From Mangrovibacterium diazotrophicum (lineage in GTDB: Bacteria > Bacteroidota > Bacteroidia > Bacteroidales > Prolixibacteraceae), in contig NZ_RAPN01000004.1 of assembly GCF_003610535.1 (NCBI RefSeq), forward strand, positions 62,001 to 126,000: a stretch of DNA of 64,000 bases, read 5' to 3'. A program made the translations under genes and the position numbers. The notes under the pieces were generated by a model. The model searched no databases and was not told where the DNA came from. It saw only the letters and a list, made by a program, of their open reading frames with translations. Numbering within the stretch: the stretch's first letter is position 1; each line of letters begins with the position of its first letter. Positions 20,901 to 28,247 of the stretch are shown in pieces.

Positions 20901-21140
20901 GGCGAGCAAGCTGGGGCCGTCGAGTAAGTCGAGGCGGCAGGCCGGGATGAAGCGAATTTTTTTGCTGCGGGCAGCCACATGTGCCCGAACAATGCCGGCC
21001 AGCGAATTTCGGTCGGTAATGGCAATAGCCGTGTAGCCCAGCTCTTCAGCTCGTTCTACCAGCTCGTCGGGACCCGAACCTCCCCTGAGGAACGTAAAAT
21101 TCGATGTGACCTGTAATTCAGTGTAACTTACCTGATTCAA
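17910..21140 (-). CDS. dnaE2: Error-prone DNA polymerase III alpha subunit (DnaE2 type)
   Basis: 1076 residues, normal for DnaE2 and shorter than replicative DnaE1. Order: PHP domain (1-200, start SYTELQVTSNFTFLRGGS), polymerase palm with catalytic motif PPDIDVDFEHE (Asp382, Asp384, Asp386) and a later LKVDVLALGML, fingers, helix-hairpin-helix, and a C-terminal OB fold (GDRVKVCGLITVRQRPGTAKG). The PHP metal site looks degraded: the usual H-x-H at residues 10-12 reads Q-V-T. DnaE2 works with ImuA and ImuB as the translesion mutasome in damage-induced mutagenesis. It is downstream of imuB on the same strand, after 109 bases. Confidence 0.93.
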   Translation of the reverse strand: MNQVSYTELQVTSNFTFLRGGSGPDELVERAEELGYTAIAITDRNSLAGIVRAHVAARSKKIRFIPACRLDLLDGPSLLAYPTCREGYSNLSGLLSTGNLRTEKGKCELYRADVFQYAANIQFVLLPPDSLNADFEFQPEFILALKEYRQVLGKSLHLAASFTYRGDDQKRMYQLSQLAKRYRVPLVATNDVHYHGSERRELQDVLTCIREKCTISSAGFKLHQNAERYLKPIDELKRLFLQYPEAIQNAQRLADLCNFSLDELRYLYPEEITSSGRKPMEELIYLCWKGAHERWGETIPPKIKATIEMELEFIGRKDYASYFLTVYDYVREARSRGILCQGRGSAANSVVCYCLGITSVDPSKFKLLFARFMSDERNEPPDIDVDFEHERREEIMQYIYNKYGRDRAGIVATVTQVHWKGAIRDVGKVMGLSTDSINLLSKSAYEFTEDWFTGKTPESTSFNPNDLHLRKVLELTGQYIGFPRQLGQHTGGFVITRGKLHELCPILNARMEDRTCIEWNKDDIEALGFLKVDVLALGMLTCIQKAFKLAKQHYNLDLTLANIPQDDPKVYEMISHADTLGVFQIESRAQMSMLPRLKPTEFYDLVIEVAIVRPGPIQGDMVHPYLRRRDGKEPIEFPSEELKEILHRTKGVPLFQEQAMEIAIVAAGFTPAEADGLRRAMATFKSKGKVSWYHDKLVSGMIRKGYTNEFAERVFKQIEGFGSYGFPESHAASFALLVYISSWIKCYYPDIFAAALLNSQPMGFYQPAQIVIDARKHGVMVRPVDVNYSDWDNTLEEKDGHYCAVRLGFRQVTGLREEEMKLLILRRKSPYKDIDRLVEIGIMPAALERLADADAFRSLGLDRRRALWEVSAMKDHPTGMFTGTPSASSSEQQTELPVMSDGEHVIQDYASTTLSLKAHPVSFARATLNNFGVTTTSALNQLKNGDRVKVCGLITVRQRPGTAKGVLFITIEDETGFANLVVWANTFEKYRKVILQSRLLMVEGKLQIEGEVIHVVVSACFNLNKLMDLRAEGRNLGSMNKPTGASKKYPAEVLKSEKARPVQTVQGELFRSRDFK

Positions 21141-21249
21141 AATTCGATGTTTATAAAATTCTAAAATTCAATAACCAAAATCCAAATGCAGAAGGCTTTT
21201 CTTTCTATAATTTCAACTTGAAACCTGTGGCTGAATACTCGTAGCTACC

Positions 21250-22743
21250 TCAAACAAAATACCCGTGCAGGAACCATTGCGGTTTGCCATTGCCGTAAAG
21301 TCCAAGTCGGAAAATCCAGTAGCGGGCGCCGGTGTCGTCTTCTACCCGGTAATAGTCGCGTGGCGGACTGCTTTGAAGCCACCATTCCTGCTCAATCCGC
21401 TCGGGACCGTCGGCTTTCGCTATTCGGATCAGTTCGCCTTTGTAGCGAAAGTGCATAGGTGGGTAGTCGGGCAGCACCACCATTACCTCGATGGGGTCGG
21501 GGCGGGGAAGTAGCTGCATGGGGCGTGATCGGTCGATGCGCCATGCTGTTTCGGGCTGAATGTCGAGCGAGCTCACTGCTTTTACCGAACGCTCGGGCCA
21601 ATAGCTTTCCTGCGGCAGATAGCGCCGAATCGATTGTTGACCCACCTTGCCGGCAATGTTGTCGAGTAGCTCGGCAATAGCAGACTGGTTATTGTTGCTC
21701 AGGCTCCACAGAGCTTCCTGCGCTTCGCTCACGTCCTCCACCAAAGTAGCTTCGATGGCAAACAGCTCGATACCGAGTGCCGGTTCCAGTTCCGGAATCT
21801 TCAACTCGAATAGCTTGAATAAATGGGCGGTGTTGCGCGAGGCCCGGTTTGTTCCGATGCTGATTTGTACCGTTTCGCCATCCAGTCGGTAGCCTTTTAG
21901 GGTAGCAGCTCGCACGCCTTTTCCGTCATTTGAAAGTCGTTTGCAAAGCATTTCAAGCAGAGTTTGAACAGCGATTTCGATGCCTTTCGCTGTTCGGATT
22001 GGCTCCAGACAGGGCAAACGTTCCAGGTAAATTGGTGCTGCCTGAACTGGTTTCAGTAACTCGCGTTCAGTTCCCATGGCTTGCCCCAGCCGAAGCAGCA
22101 AGCCATTGCCAAAGCGACGGCGTAGATTCGTTCGTGGAATGTCGATCAGCTGGCTGATTTCCTGGAATCCCAGCTTGTCGAGACGCTGCAGCGTGGGAGT
22201 TTCGAGACGAAGAGCCACTGGCGGAAGGGCAAGAAGAGCTTCACGCTGTTTGCCCGGTTCGATGATGAGATTCTCTCCATGGCGGGCTGTTGCCCAGGCT
22301 GTGCCGACCGTATCGGCAATTGCAGCACGTGCCCGGTAGCCGCCTTTTCGCAGACGGTTTATAATGGTGTTGAGGTACGGCAATTCTCCACCCCACAGAT
22401 GCGGGCAGCCGGAGATGTCGAGAACCAGCCCGTCGGGGGAAGTGGTCGCAACAATCGGGCTAAAACGAAAGCACCATTCTGCCAGTTTGTGCAGCAGTTT
22501 TTCATCTGCTTCAGGCTCGGCCGGGAATACTTCAACCCCGGGCAGAATCGCGCGAACATCGGCTACCACCATGCCCGGACGAATGCCTTCTTGGGCCAAT
22601 GCCGGGCTCACGGCGTAAACCACCATGCGACCGTGCTCGGGAGTGTACAGCAGAAAACGCTTGCCGCGCAGCTCCGGATGGTTTTTACTCATGCGCTCGG
22701 TTGGGAGAAACGGCAGCCAAATATGTAAATAACGTTTAGGCAT
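21250..22743 (-). CDS. imuB: ImuB: catalytically inactive Y-family polymerase homologue
   Basis: 497 residues from ATG at 22743 (MPKRYLHIWLPFLPTERM). The frame is open further upstream, but that part is inside imuA and is not protein-like. The fold is a Y-family polymerase, but the acidic residues are missing: the first strand has HIWLPF where active enzymes have Asp-Met-Asp, and the second motif is SPDGLVLDISG with Gly where Glu is needed. That is the normal ImuB condition, since it is an adaptor that links the clamp, ImuA and DnaE2. The start overlaps the imuA stop (ATGCCTAA), implying translational coupling. Confidence 0.9.
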   Translation of the reverse strand: MPKRYLHIWLPFLPTERMSKNHPELRGKRFLLYTPEHGRMVVYAVSPALAQEGIRPGMVVADVRAILPGVEVFPAEPEADEKLLHKLAEWCFRFSPIVATTSPDGLVLDISGCPHLWGGELPYLNTIINRLRKGGYRARAAIADTVGTAWATARHGENLIIEPGKQREALLALPPVALRLETPTLQRLDKLGFQEISQLIDIPRTNLRRRFGNGLLLRLGQAMGTERELLKPVQAAPIYLERLPCLEPIRTAKGIEIAVQTLLEMLCKRLSNDGKGVRAATLKGYRLDGETVQISIGTNRASRNTAHLFKLFELKIPELEPALGIELFAIEATLVEDVSEAQEALWSLSNNNQSAIAELLDNIAGKVGQQSIRRYLPQESYWPERSVKAVSSLDIQPETAWRIDRSRPMQLLPRPDPIEVMVVLPDYPPMHFRYKGELIRIAKADGPERIEQEWWLQSSPPRDYYRVEDDTGARYWIFRLGLYGNGKPQWFLHGYFV

Positions 22744-23485
22744 ACGAGCGTGTGTTTGAGGGTGAAGTAGCCGGTAGTGCCGCCGGGCGTTGATCGGGCA
22801 ATGCATGGAACCGGCTGTTGCGCCACTCGAAGGTCCAACTGCCGGGGCGGCCATTTCGAATCTTTTCCAGTTCAACCAACACGCGTGGAAAGCCAACACC
22901 GGGTAGGCCGCTGCTGTGGCTTGGTAACGGGCTGACTTGCCAGCGCGACACACAGGCCAGCGTATGTTTGCTGCTGGGAAGCTGACGATGCAGAAATCCG
23001 GTTACCCGACTGTTTTCGACAGCCAGTTGCAGACGACGCGATTCGGCAAAACTCACCTCGCGAAGCTCAGCGACCACGGCCGACAGGGCTGTGCATTTCA
23101 AGGCTTGCTCCATCACCCAAAGCCCGTCTTTTCTCAACTTTACATCGACAAAAATGACCCGGTGCGGCTCGATACCGAAAAACTTCAGTGCAGGTGGAAA
23201 CAGTTTCCGGCCAACGCTAATCCACAGGCAAATGCCACTTTGCCCCAGGAGGGTGCTGAGCAGTCCGGACAGGAAGCCGTTGGCAGCAGCAGCATGTGCT
23301 TCGGTTGGGCTAACAAATTCGTGAATGGTTCCAACCGGAAAGACACCCTCGGGAAAAGCGTCGTTCACCGGGCCCAAACCAAAATCGAGCTGCCGGCTGA
23401 CAGAGCCGGTGCTGAATCCTTCCATCGAAAGAATCTGCTTTTTTAGTTGGGAGATGATGTCTTTTTTGCCCGCAATTGCTTCCAT
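22736..23485 (-). CDS. imuA: ImuA: RecA-like component of the mutasome
   Basis: 249 residues, first gene of the imuA-imuB-dnaE2 operon. It has a RecA-like layout without a clean Walker A: GVFPVGTIHEFVSPTEAHAA, then ICLWISVGRKLFPPALKFFG and IFVDVKLRKDGLWVMEQAL, and a C-terminal strand-rich part (RVLVELEKIRNGRPGSW). ImuA proteins bind RecA and ImuB during SOS mutagenesis. The start codon faces the start of the LexA-like gene across 63 bases holding two repressor-type operators, so damage induction is likely. Confidence 0.88.
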   Translation of the reverse strand: MEAIAGKKDIISQLKKQILSMEGFSTGSVSRQLDFGLGPVNDAFPEGVFPVGTIHEFVSPTEAHAAAANGFLSGLLSTLLGQSGICLWISVGRKLFPPALKFFGIEPHRVIFVDVKLRKDGLWVMEQALKCTALSAVVAELREVSFAESRRLQLAVENSRVTGFLHRQLPSSKHTLACVSRWQVSPLPSHSSGLPGVGFPRVLVELEKIRNGRPGSWTFEWRNSRFHALPDQRPAALPATSPSNTRSYA

Positions 23486-23506
23486 ATCTGCGAAATGTTT
23501 CTATTT

Positions 23507-23548
23507 TTGTTACGAATAATAACAACTAGTTGTTTCTAATTATAACAA
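23507..23548. promoter_or_regulatory. Two tandem TTGTTW-N7-TAACAA operators (putative SOS-like boxes)
   Basis: Box 1 is TTGTTA (23507-23512), 7 bases, TAACAA (23520-23525). Box 2 is TTGTTT (23530-23535), 7 bases, TAACAA (23543-23548), which abuts the ATG of the repressor gene. The boxes are 23 bp apart, roughly two helical turns. Between them they create a 14-bp perfect palindrome, AACAACTAGTTGTT, at 23521-23534. They occupy nearly the whole divergent promoter between imuA and the LexA-like gene. The binding protein is inferred to be that gene's product. Confidence 0.75.
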
Positions 23549-24361
23549 ATGGCTGGCAAAACACAAAAAATATTTTTCGCTTCGAACATTAAGTTTTTAC
23601 GGGAGCGACGAAAATTGAGCCAGGAAACGCTGGCTTCCGCTTTGGGGCTGACCCGGGCAAAACTGGCTGCCATTGAGGCTGGTAATACCAAATCGCCACA
23701 GCCGGAAGACTACCTCAATTTTTCCGATTTCTTCAAAATTAGTATCGACACTCTATTGAAAATTGATTTGTCGAAATTGGGCGAGTTGAAGTTGCGGGAA
23801 CTGGAGACGGGTAACGACGTGTACATTCGCGGTGGTAACCTGCGGGTGCTGGCTATCTCGGTGGACAAGTCGAATAACGAGAATGTGGAATATGTGCCGG
23901 TGAAGGCGAAAGCCGGTTATATGGCGGGCTACAACGACCCTGAGTTTATCGCGGGCCTTCCCAAATTTTCGATTCCGAACCTACCGACACAGGGCACTTT
24001 TCGCATCTTTCCGTCGGTGGGCGATTCGATGTTGCCAGTGCCTGAGGGGGCTGATATTGTGGCGCAATACATCGCCGATTGGACCGACCTGAAACCCGAT
24101 ACGCCTTGCATTGTGATTCTGAAGGGGCAGCAGGATTTTGTTTTCAAACTAACCACGCTGAATGAAGATGGCACCATTCGGCTAAAGTCGCTGAACCCGG
24201 TGTATGAACCCTACACGGTTGAGGCAGCCGATGTCATGGAGATCTGGCGCTTTTATGCCTACACGAGCCGCGAATTTCCGGAAGCCCGTTCTGAAATGGA
24301 AACAGTATTAGCAGCCATTAAAAGTCTGGAGCAACGGCTGGGGCAAATGGAAAAAGATTGA
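23549..24361 (+). CDS. LexA-like XRE/S24 repressor next to the mutasome operon
   Basis: 270 residues. An N-terminal XRE helix-turn-helix (about 9-68: LRERRKLSQETLASALGLTR and AIEAGNTKSP) is joined to a C-terminal S24/LexA-type serine peptidase domain. The catalytic pair is visible: Ser160 in SVGDSMLPVPEG and Lys200 in QDFVFKLTT. A candidate self-cleavage Ala-Gly lies at 122-123 (VKAKAGYMAG). Such proteins repress until RecA-stimulated self-cleavage. A C-terminal coiled tail (residues 245-270) is extra. Divergence from imuA and the shared operators make it the probable local SOS-type regulator. Confidence 0.88.
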   Translation: MAGKTQKIFFASNIKFLRERRKLSQETLASALGLTRAKLAAIEAGNTKSPQPEDYLNFSDFFKISIDTLLKIDLSKLGELKLRELETGNDVYIRGGNLRVLAISVDKSNNENVEYVPVKAKAGYMAGYNDPEFIAGLPKFSIPNLPTQGTFRIFPSVGDSMLPVPEGADIVAQYIADWTDLKPDTPCIVILKGQQDFVFKLTTLNEDGTIRLKSLNPVYEPYTVEAADVMEIWRFYAYTSREFPEARSEMETVLAAIKSLEQRLGQMEKD

Positions 24362-24460
24362 TTTTCGGATTCTAACGACTAGAGCTTTGAGGCAGACCTC
24401 TGCTTGTCGGAAAAGACGACCAATTGCCCTCTCGAAAGAATTTCAATAGCTGAAATAATT

Positions 24461-24500
24461 AGCCCTGATAAGCCCATTGTAATTTGGTTTGATCAGGGCT
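24461..24500. terminator. Bidirectional hairpin between convergent genes
   Basis: AGCCCTGAT (24461-24469) pairs perfectly with ATCAGGGCT (24492-24500). It sits between the stops of the LexA-like gene (plus) and the flavin reductase (minus), the right place for a shared terminator, although no long U-tract follows. Confidence 0.6.
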
Positions 24501-24528
24501 AACATATTTCAGACATGTAGCTTTATTA

Positions 24529-25233
24529 TTAATGGAAGCTCTCCGTGATGATGTCTTCCGGTAATTTTCCTTCAGCAATTAGTCGGTCAACCATGCCCCG
24601 AACAAAGCGATCGGAGCCGGAAATAAAATAGCGGGTGCCTGCTGGTTTGCTGATCAACTGGGGCCACACGGTTTCCAAGCCTTCCCGGTTGGTTCTCCAT
24701 TGTTGGTTGCGGTAAGCTGTCAATTCCTCTTCATACAGGAACTTGTCGCGCGATACGTGGCAAAGTGTCCAGTTCAATTTAGATCCCAGGTGCTGAAGTT
24801 CGCGGAGGACAGATCGGACAGGGGTGACTCCGATTCCTCCGGTTAAAAATACAACTTCGCTTTCGGAGTTAATGGCCGAATGAAATTCCCCTTTGATTTT
24901 GAAAGCTTTTAATTGATCACCGGGCTGCAAAGCAGCCATGCGCTGTTTGTAAGGCGATACCGATGCCAAATCCATGGTAAAGTCGAGCAATTCATCTTTC
25001 GGAGAAGAGGCAAATGACATGTGTCGGATAAATGTTTTGTCGCGGTTTCCCATTGGAAAGCCCAGGTGAACCCACTGTCCGGCACGGAATTCAAGTGGTT
25101 CAATTGGTTTGAACCTAAAAGTGTGGATGTTGGCATATTCCGCTTTTCGTTCGACCAGTTCAAGGGTGTAAAACTGAAAATCAGTTTTGCCATCTTTGGG
25201 GCTTTTTATCGTTTGTGTGTTTTCTGTTTGCAT
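24529..25233 (-). CDS. FAD/NAD(P)H-binding oxidoreductase (ferredoxin reductase-like)
   Basis: 234 residues with the two-domain ferredoxin-NADP reductase fold: FAD-binding barrel (GQWVHLGFPM, then RHMSFASSP, the Arg-x-x-Ser flavin motif near residue 76), and a nucleotide-binding domain (FLTGGIGVTPVRSVLREL, about 131-148, and YFISGSDRFVRGM near the end). No cysteine cluster for an iron-sulfur centre is present. It transfers electrons from NAD(P)H through FAD to an unknown acceptor. The next gene upstream on the same strand encodes a His-rich protein, which suggests metal reduction or handling (inference). Confidence 0.85.
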   Translation of the reverse strand: MQTENTQTIKSPKDGKTDFQFYTLELVERKAEYANIHTFRFKPIEPLEFRAGQWVHLGFPMGNRDKTFIRHMSFASSPKDELLDFTMDLASVSPYKQRMAALQPGDQLKAFKIKGEFHSAINSESEVVFLTGGIGVTPVRSVLRELQHLGSKLNWTLCHVSRDKFLYEEELTAYRNQQWRTNREGLETVWPQLISKPAGTRYFISGSDRFVRGMVDRLIAEGKLPEDIITESFH

Positions 25234-25344
25234 TTTCTTGTTTTCGATTGTTTTTGAGCTTTTTTCAGAGCTTCGCTTTTAGTAATTTCTGGGGCCGATG
25301 CGGTTTTCACGTTTTCTGGAAACTTGATAACTCACAGCGGTTAT

Positions 25345-25995
25345 TTAATGACTGCGACCTTTGCCGTGGTGATGTCCGTGTTTCATGCCATGACCTTTGT
25401 GGTGACCTTTTCCTCCAAATCCTTTTCCTGCGATTTCTTTCCCGCCCATCAATTTTGCCAGGCGTTCCTCAGCTGCGGCAATTTGCTCAGGACTTGCAAA
25501 CACAACGGATTCTCCACGATGACTTCGTCCATGAGGCTGTCCTTCTTTGTCGTGATGACCGTGAGTTTTTATACCGTGCTCTTTCATGCCATGGTGTTTT
25601 TCACCGTGTTTCTGATGATGTTTGCCTTTGAACAGAGCTGACTTTACCTTAACTGCCAATTTCAGACCTTCTTCAGCCTCTAAAATTGCTTGGGTTTTCG
25701 GATCATTTTGATCAACGATAATCGCGGCCACGTTCAGAATTTGATTTTCAATATCAACGCTTGTCACAATAAAAGCTGATTTGCTTTTGTTCATGCGATC
25801 GCCTCGTTGCTCTTTTTCTTCGGTGTTAGCCGGGCGCAATTTAATGCGGTCACCAGCTTGCACTTCTTTTAAGTTCTCTACTTCGACACCGCTCAATTCG
25901 ATTTGCAAATAGTGGGGCGCTGTAAAACTTTTGCTTTTAAGGGTGAATGTGCCTTGCACTTTACCCATTTTTTCTTTTAAAGGTTGTTCTTTCAT
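25345..25995 (-). CDS. His-rich protein with a SIP-like flavin-barrel N-terminus
   Basis: 216 residues. Residues about 10-110 (GTFTLKSKSFTAPHYLQIEL, GDRIKLRPA, FIVTSVDIENQILNVAAIIV) resemble the FAD-binding barrel of siderophore-interacting proteins but lack a reductase domain. Residues 120-216 are dominated by His, Gly and Lys (KHHQKHGEKHHG, GHHKGHGMKHGHHHGKG), which predicts binding of Ni, Zn, Cu or Fe. It is co-directional with the flavin reductase 111 bases downstream, so the two may form a split SIP-type reductase. Its 5' region has a decayed copy at 30821-30986. Confidence 0.5.
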   Translation of the reverse strand: MKEQPLKEKMGKVQGTFTLKSKSFTAPHYLQIELSGVEVENLKEVQAGDRIKLRPANTEEKEQRGDRMNKSKSAFIVTSVDIENQILNVAAIIVDQNDPKTQAILEAEEGLKLAVKVKSALFKGKHHQKHGEKHHGMKEHGIKTHGHHDKEGQPHGRSHRGESVVFASPEQIAAAEERLAKLMGGKEIAGKGFGGKGHHKGHGMKHGHHHGKGRSH

Positions 25996-26136
25996 GGTGT
26001 TTCAAATTTTATGACTACAAATGTCCAATAATTAAGACCAATACGTCTGTAATTAAACACCGATTTTCGGTAAATTCACACCAAGGTGATTATGAAGATT
26101 GAGAAACTTACAGTTGCAGTTGAAAAACTAGAGCTG
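25831..26136. repeat. Duplicated regulator/target junction, copy A
   Basis: This segment (5' end of the His-rich gene, intergenic region, first codons of an AraC-type gene) is clearly homologous to 30821-31134. In copy A the minus-strand gene is intact and the plus-strand regulator is truncated. Shared stretches include GGTGTTTCAAATTTTAT (25994-26010; in copy B AGTGTTTCAAATTTTAT) and the CCGATTTTC motif before the regulator start. Confidence 0.8.
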
Positions 26137-26142
26137 GGCTAG
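26092..26142 (+). pseudogene. Remnant of an AraC-family regulator (first 16 codons)
   Basis: An ATG at 26092 opens MKIEKLTVAVEKLELG and then stops at TAG 26140-26142. The peptide matches the start of the intact AraC-family protein at 31084 (MNIEKLTVAVAVERLQLE). No further AraC sequence follows before the convergent TPR gene, so this is a truncated copy and not a separate small gene. Confidence 0.75.
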
Positions 26143-26202
26143 TAGGAGACAGGGATGCCTTCGAGACCGGCCGGCTGGTGGCGGATCAGGTGAATGATGG
26201 GC

Positions 26203-27975
26203 CTAAAAAGAGGAAAGGTATGAAATCAGGTTTGTCTCCCGGGATAGTTGCATCTTTTTGCGCAGCCGATATCGGGCAACGTCGATACTCTTGCTATTCT
26301 GATAGGTTATGGATGAAATTTCTTTGGTCGTCATATTTAAGCGAAGAAATGCACAGAGCCTTCGTTCGTTGGGCGAAAGGTCCGGATGTTTTTGGTTGAG
26401 TTTTTCGATGAAATCCTGATGAACGTTCGTAAAACGAATTTCGAATTCTTCCCAACTGTCTTCTTTTTGATTATGACTTAGCTTATCAATTATGCTTCTG
26501 ATTTTTGCCTTGGTTTCCCGGTTGACAACCAAATCATCCAACTCCTCAATCACACTATTTATAAATTCTGCATTTTTTACAATACCCATTGTTTTGGATG
26601 TTAATTCCTTGTTCCGCTGTTCCAATTCCTTGTTCAGCTCGTCATTCTCAACTTCCTTTTCCTGCAATTTCACGGCTGCAATTTTTTCTTTTTGAAGAAA
26701 GCGATTCCGCTCTTGTTTCCGTTTTTTTAAGAATCTGAACAATACAGACAGGAATATGAGTGAGATAAAAATGAAAATGAGGATGATGTAATTTCGGACG
26801 GCTTTTCGCTTGTTAATTTCGTTTTCCAGCTGCTCTTTTTCGATGTTGTGTTTGAGCGTTTCAACGCTAAACTGAAGGTTTGCAAACTGCAAATTGTCAT
26901 TGACCTGTTGTAGCGAATCACTCACATTAATTAGCATGTCGTGATAGTAATAAGCGTCATCTTCCTGTTTATTTTTATAATGGGTATCAGCCAGAATTTT
27001 GAGAATTTCAACCAGATATTGACTGTAGTGATTGGCCCGGGAGCTTTGCAGTGCTGCTTCAGCGTGGGAGATGGCTTTGTTGTATTGTTCGGTTTTTTGA
27101 TAAACTTTTGCGAGGTTTCGGTTTTCAATTACAATCCACATGTAATCATTCGTGGTTTCAAAATAGTCTAATGCTTGTTGATAGAGCAGAATTGCTTTGG
27201 GATAATCTTTCTCGGATTCATAGACTTCGCCCATTTTTGACACAGTAATCATCTGATTTTTGGGATCACCGGCTTTTTCGTATAAGGCTTTTGCTGTTTC
27301 TAAATGCGCAATGGCGTCGTTATATTGTTCCAGCCCCAGATACGCTTCAGACATTAGCATGTTTGAGTGTGCCATATCGGAGGTGGCTCCATGCTCCTGC
27401 CGAATTGTGTAACTCAGTTCAAATTCTTTTAAAGCACTGACATAATCGTGCTGTTTGATTTTTATCAAGCCGATGTTGTTATACGGAATTGCCAGCCCAT
27501 CTTTTATATTGTTGCTTTTCAGCAATTCGATTGCTTTCTGATAATATTCAAGGCTCCTCTCGTTGTTGTCGATGGTGTAGTACACATTGCCAATATCAAT
27601 AAAGCAAAAGGGCACAGCGTATGGATCGTCTAATCCTTCGGCATATTTTAGCGAGGAATAAAAGGCGTCCATTGCTAAAAAATTCAGCCCCAAATCAGAA
27701 TAAACATTCCCGAGTTTATTGTAAACGCTGCACCGGATTTCGTCGGTACCGGATAGTTCGGCTATCGAAATGGCTTCCTTGATGTAGTCGATGGCTTTGT
27801 ATGGATAGGAGTTCCGGTTCTGTTCGTAAAGCTTTATCAGTTCGTTCATGTGCACAAAGCCCGATTGCTTTTCATTCCCCATCGCCGTATTTCCGGTTGA
27901 TTGAGAAAAGGCAGCAATACTGCCCAGGACAAATAGGATCAGCAGGCTTTGGCGTATGACAAAATGAAATCTCAT
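26203..27975 (-). CDS. TPR sensor with membrane helix and C-terminal LuxR-like HTH
   Basis: 590 residues: signal peptide (about 1-25), tandem tetratricopeptide repeats (about 40-370, units such as AIDYIKEAISIAELSG and ALDYFETTNDYMWIVIENRNLAKVYQKTEQYNKAI), a membrane helix about 390-412 (AVRNYIILIFIFISLIFLSV), a coiled coil about 415-475 and a C-terminal helix-turn-helix (LSPNERRLCAFLRLNMTTKEISSITYQNSKSIDVARYRLRKKM region). This is a known Bacteroidota layout of membrane-bound regulators that sense by the periplasmic TPRs. It lies downstream of the GH3 gene on the same strand but is separated by a terminator, so it is probably its own unit. Confidence 0.85.
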   Translation of the reverse strand: MRFHFVIRQSLLILFVLGSIAAFSQSTGNTAMGNEKQSGFVHMNELIKLYEQNRNSYPYKAIDYIKEAISIAELSGTDEIRCSVYNKLGNVYSDLGLNFLAMDAFYSSLKYAEGLDDPYAVPFCFIDIGNVYYTIDNNERSLEYYQKAIELLKSNNIKDGLAIPYNNIGLIKIKQHDYVSALKEFELSYTIRQEHGATSDMAHSNMLMSEAYLGLEQYNDAIAHLETAKALYEKAGDPKNQMITVSKMGEVYESEKDYPKAILLYQQALDYFETTNDYMWIVIENRNLAKVYQKTEQYNKAISHAEAALQSSRANHYSQYLVEILKILADTHYKNKQEDDAYYYHDMLINVSDSLQQVNDNLQFANLQFSVETLKHNIEKEQLENEINKRKAVRNYIILIFIFISLIFLSVLFRFLKKRKQERNRFLQKEKIAAVKLQEKEVENDELNKELEQRNKELTSKTMGIVKNAEFINSVIEELDDLVVNRETKAKIRSIIDKLSHNQKEDSWEEFEIRFTNVHQDFIEKLNQKHPDLSPNERRLCAFLRLNMTTKEISSITYQNSKSIDVARYRLRKKMQLSRETNLISYLSSF

Positions 27976-28188
27976 TTATTTGGAATTAGTTATTGCAGGC
28001 AGAGCTATCTCTCCCTGAACCATTTTCTAGCTACAACAATTATGCTCGATGGTTTTATCTGATTTTGCATTCTAAATTACTCTTTTTTCAAAATAACAGG
28101 CTCGAAAATAGCCTGGTTCGATGGAGTCATTTTCGTTGAATATAATTTGGTTTTGGGGCGAATGCCAACAGAATAATGACCGGGGTTA

Positions 28189-28235
28189 AAACAGATAAGG
28201 AGAAACATTCGCCGAATAGTTCTCCTTATCTGTTT
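28189..28235 (-). terminator. Terminator of the GH3 gene
   Basis: A perfect 16-bp stem (28189-28204 with 28220-28235, core ATAAGGAGAA / TTCTCCTTAT, 15-base loop) lies 12 bases after the GH3 stop on the minus strand. Confidence 0.8.
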
Positions 28236-28247
28236 GGAATTGTTTTT

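Noticed and set aside
22744-22953. Upstream extension of the ImuB frame
   Set aside because: This part lies entirely inside imuA in another frame and has no Y-family features; the start at 22743 gives the normal ImuB beginning.
18099-23446. Many plus-strand frames opposite dnaE2, imuB and imuA
   Set aside because: They are antisense shadows created by the high-GC codon pattern of the minus-strand operon and have no recognisable motifs.
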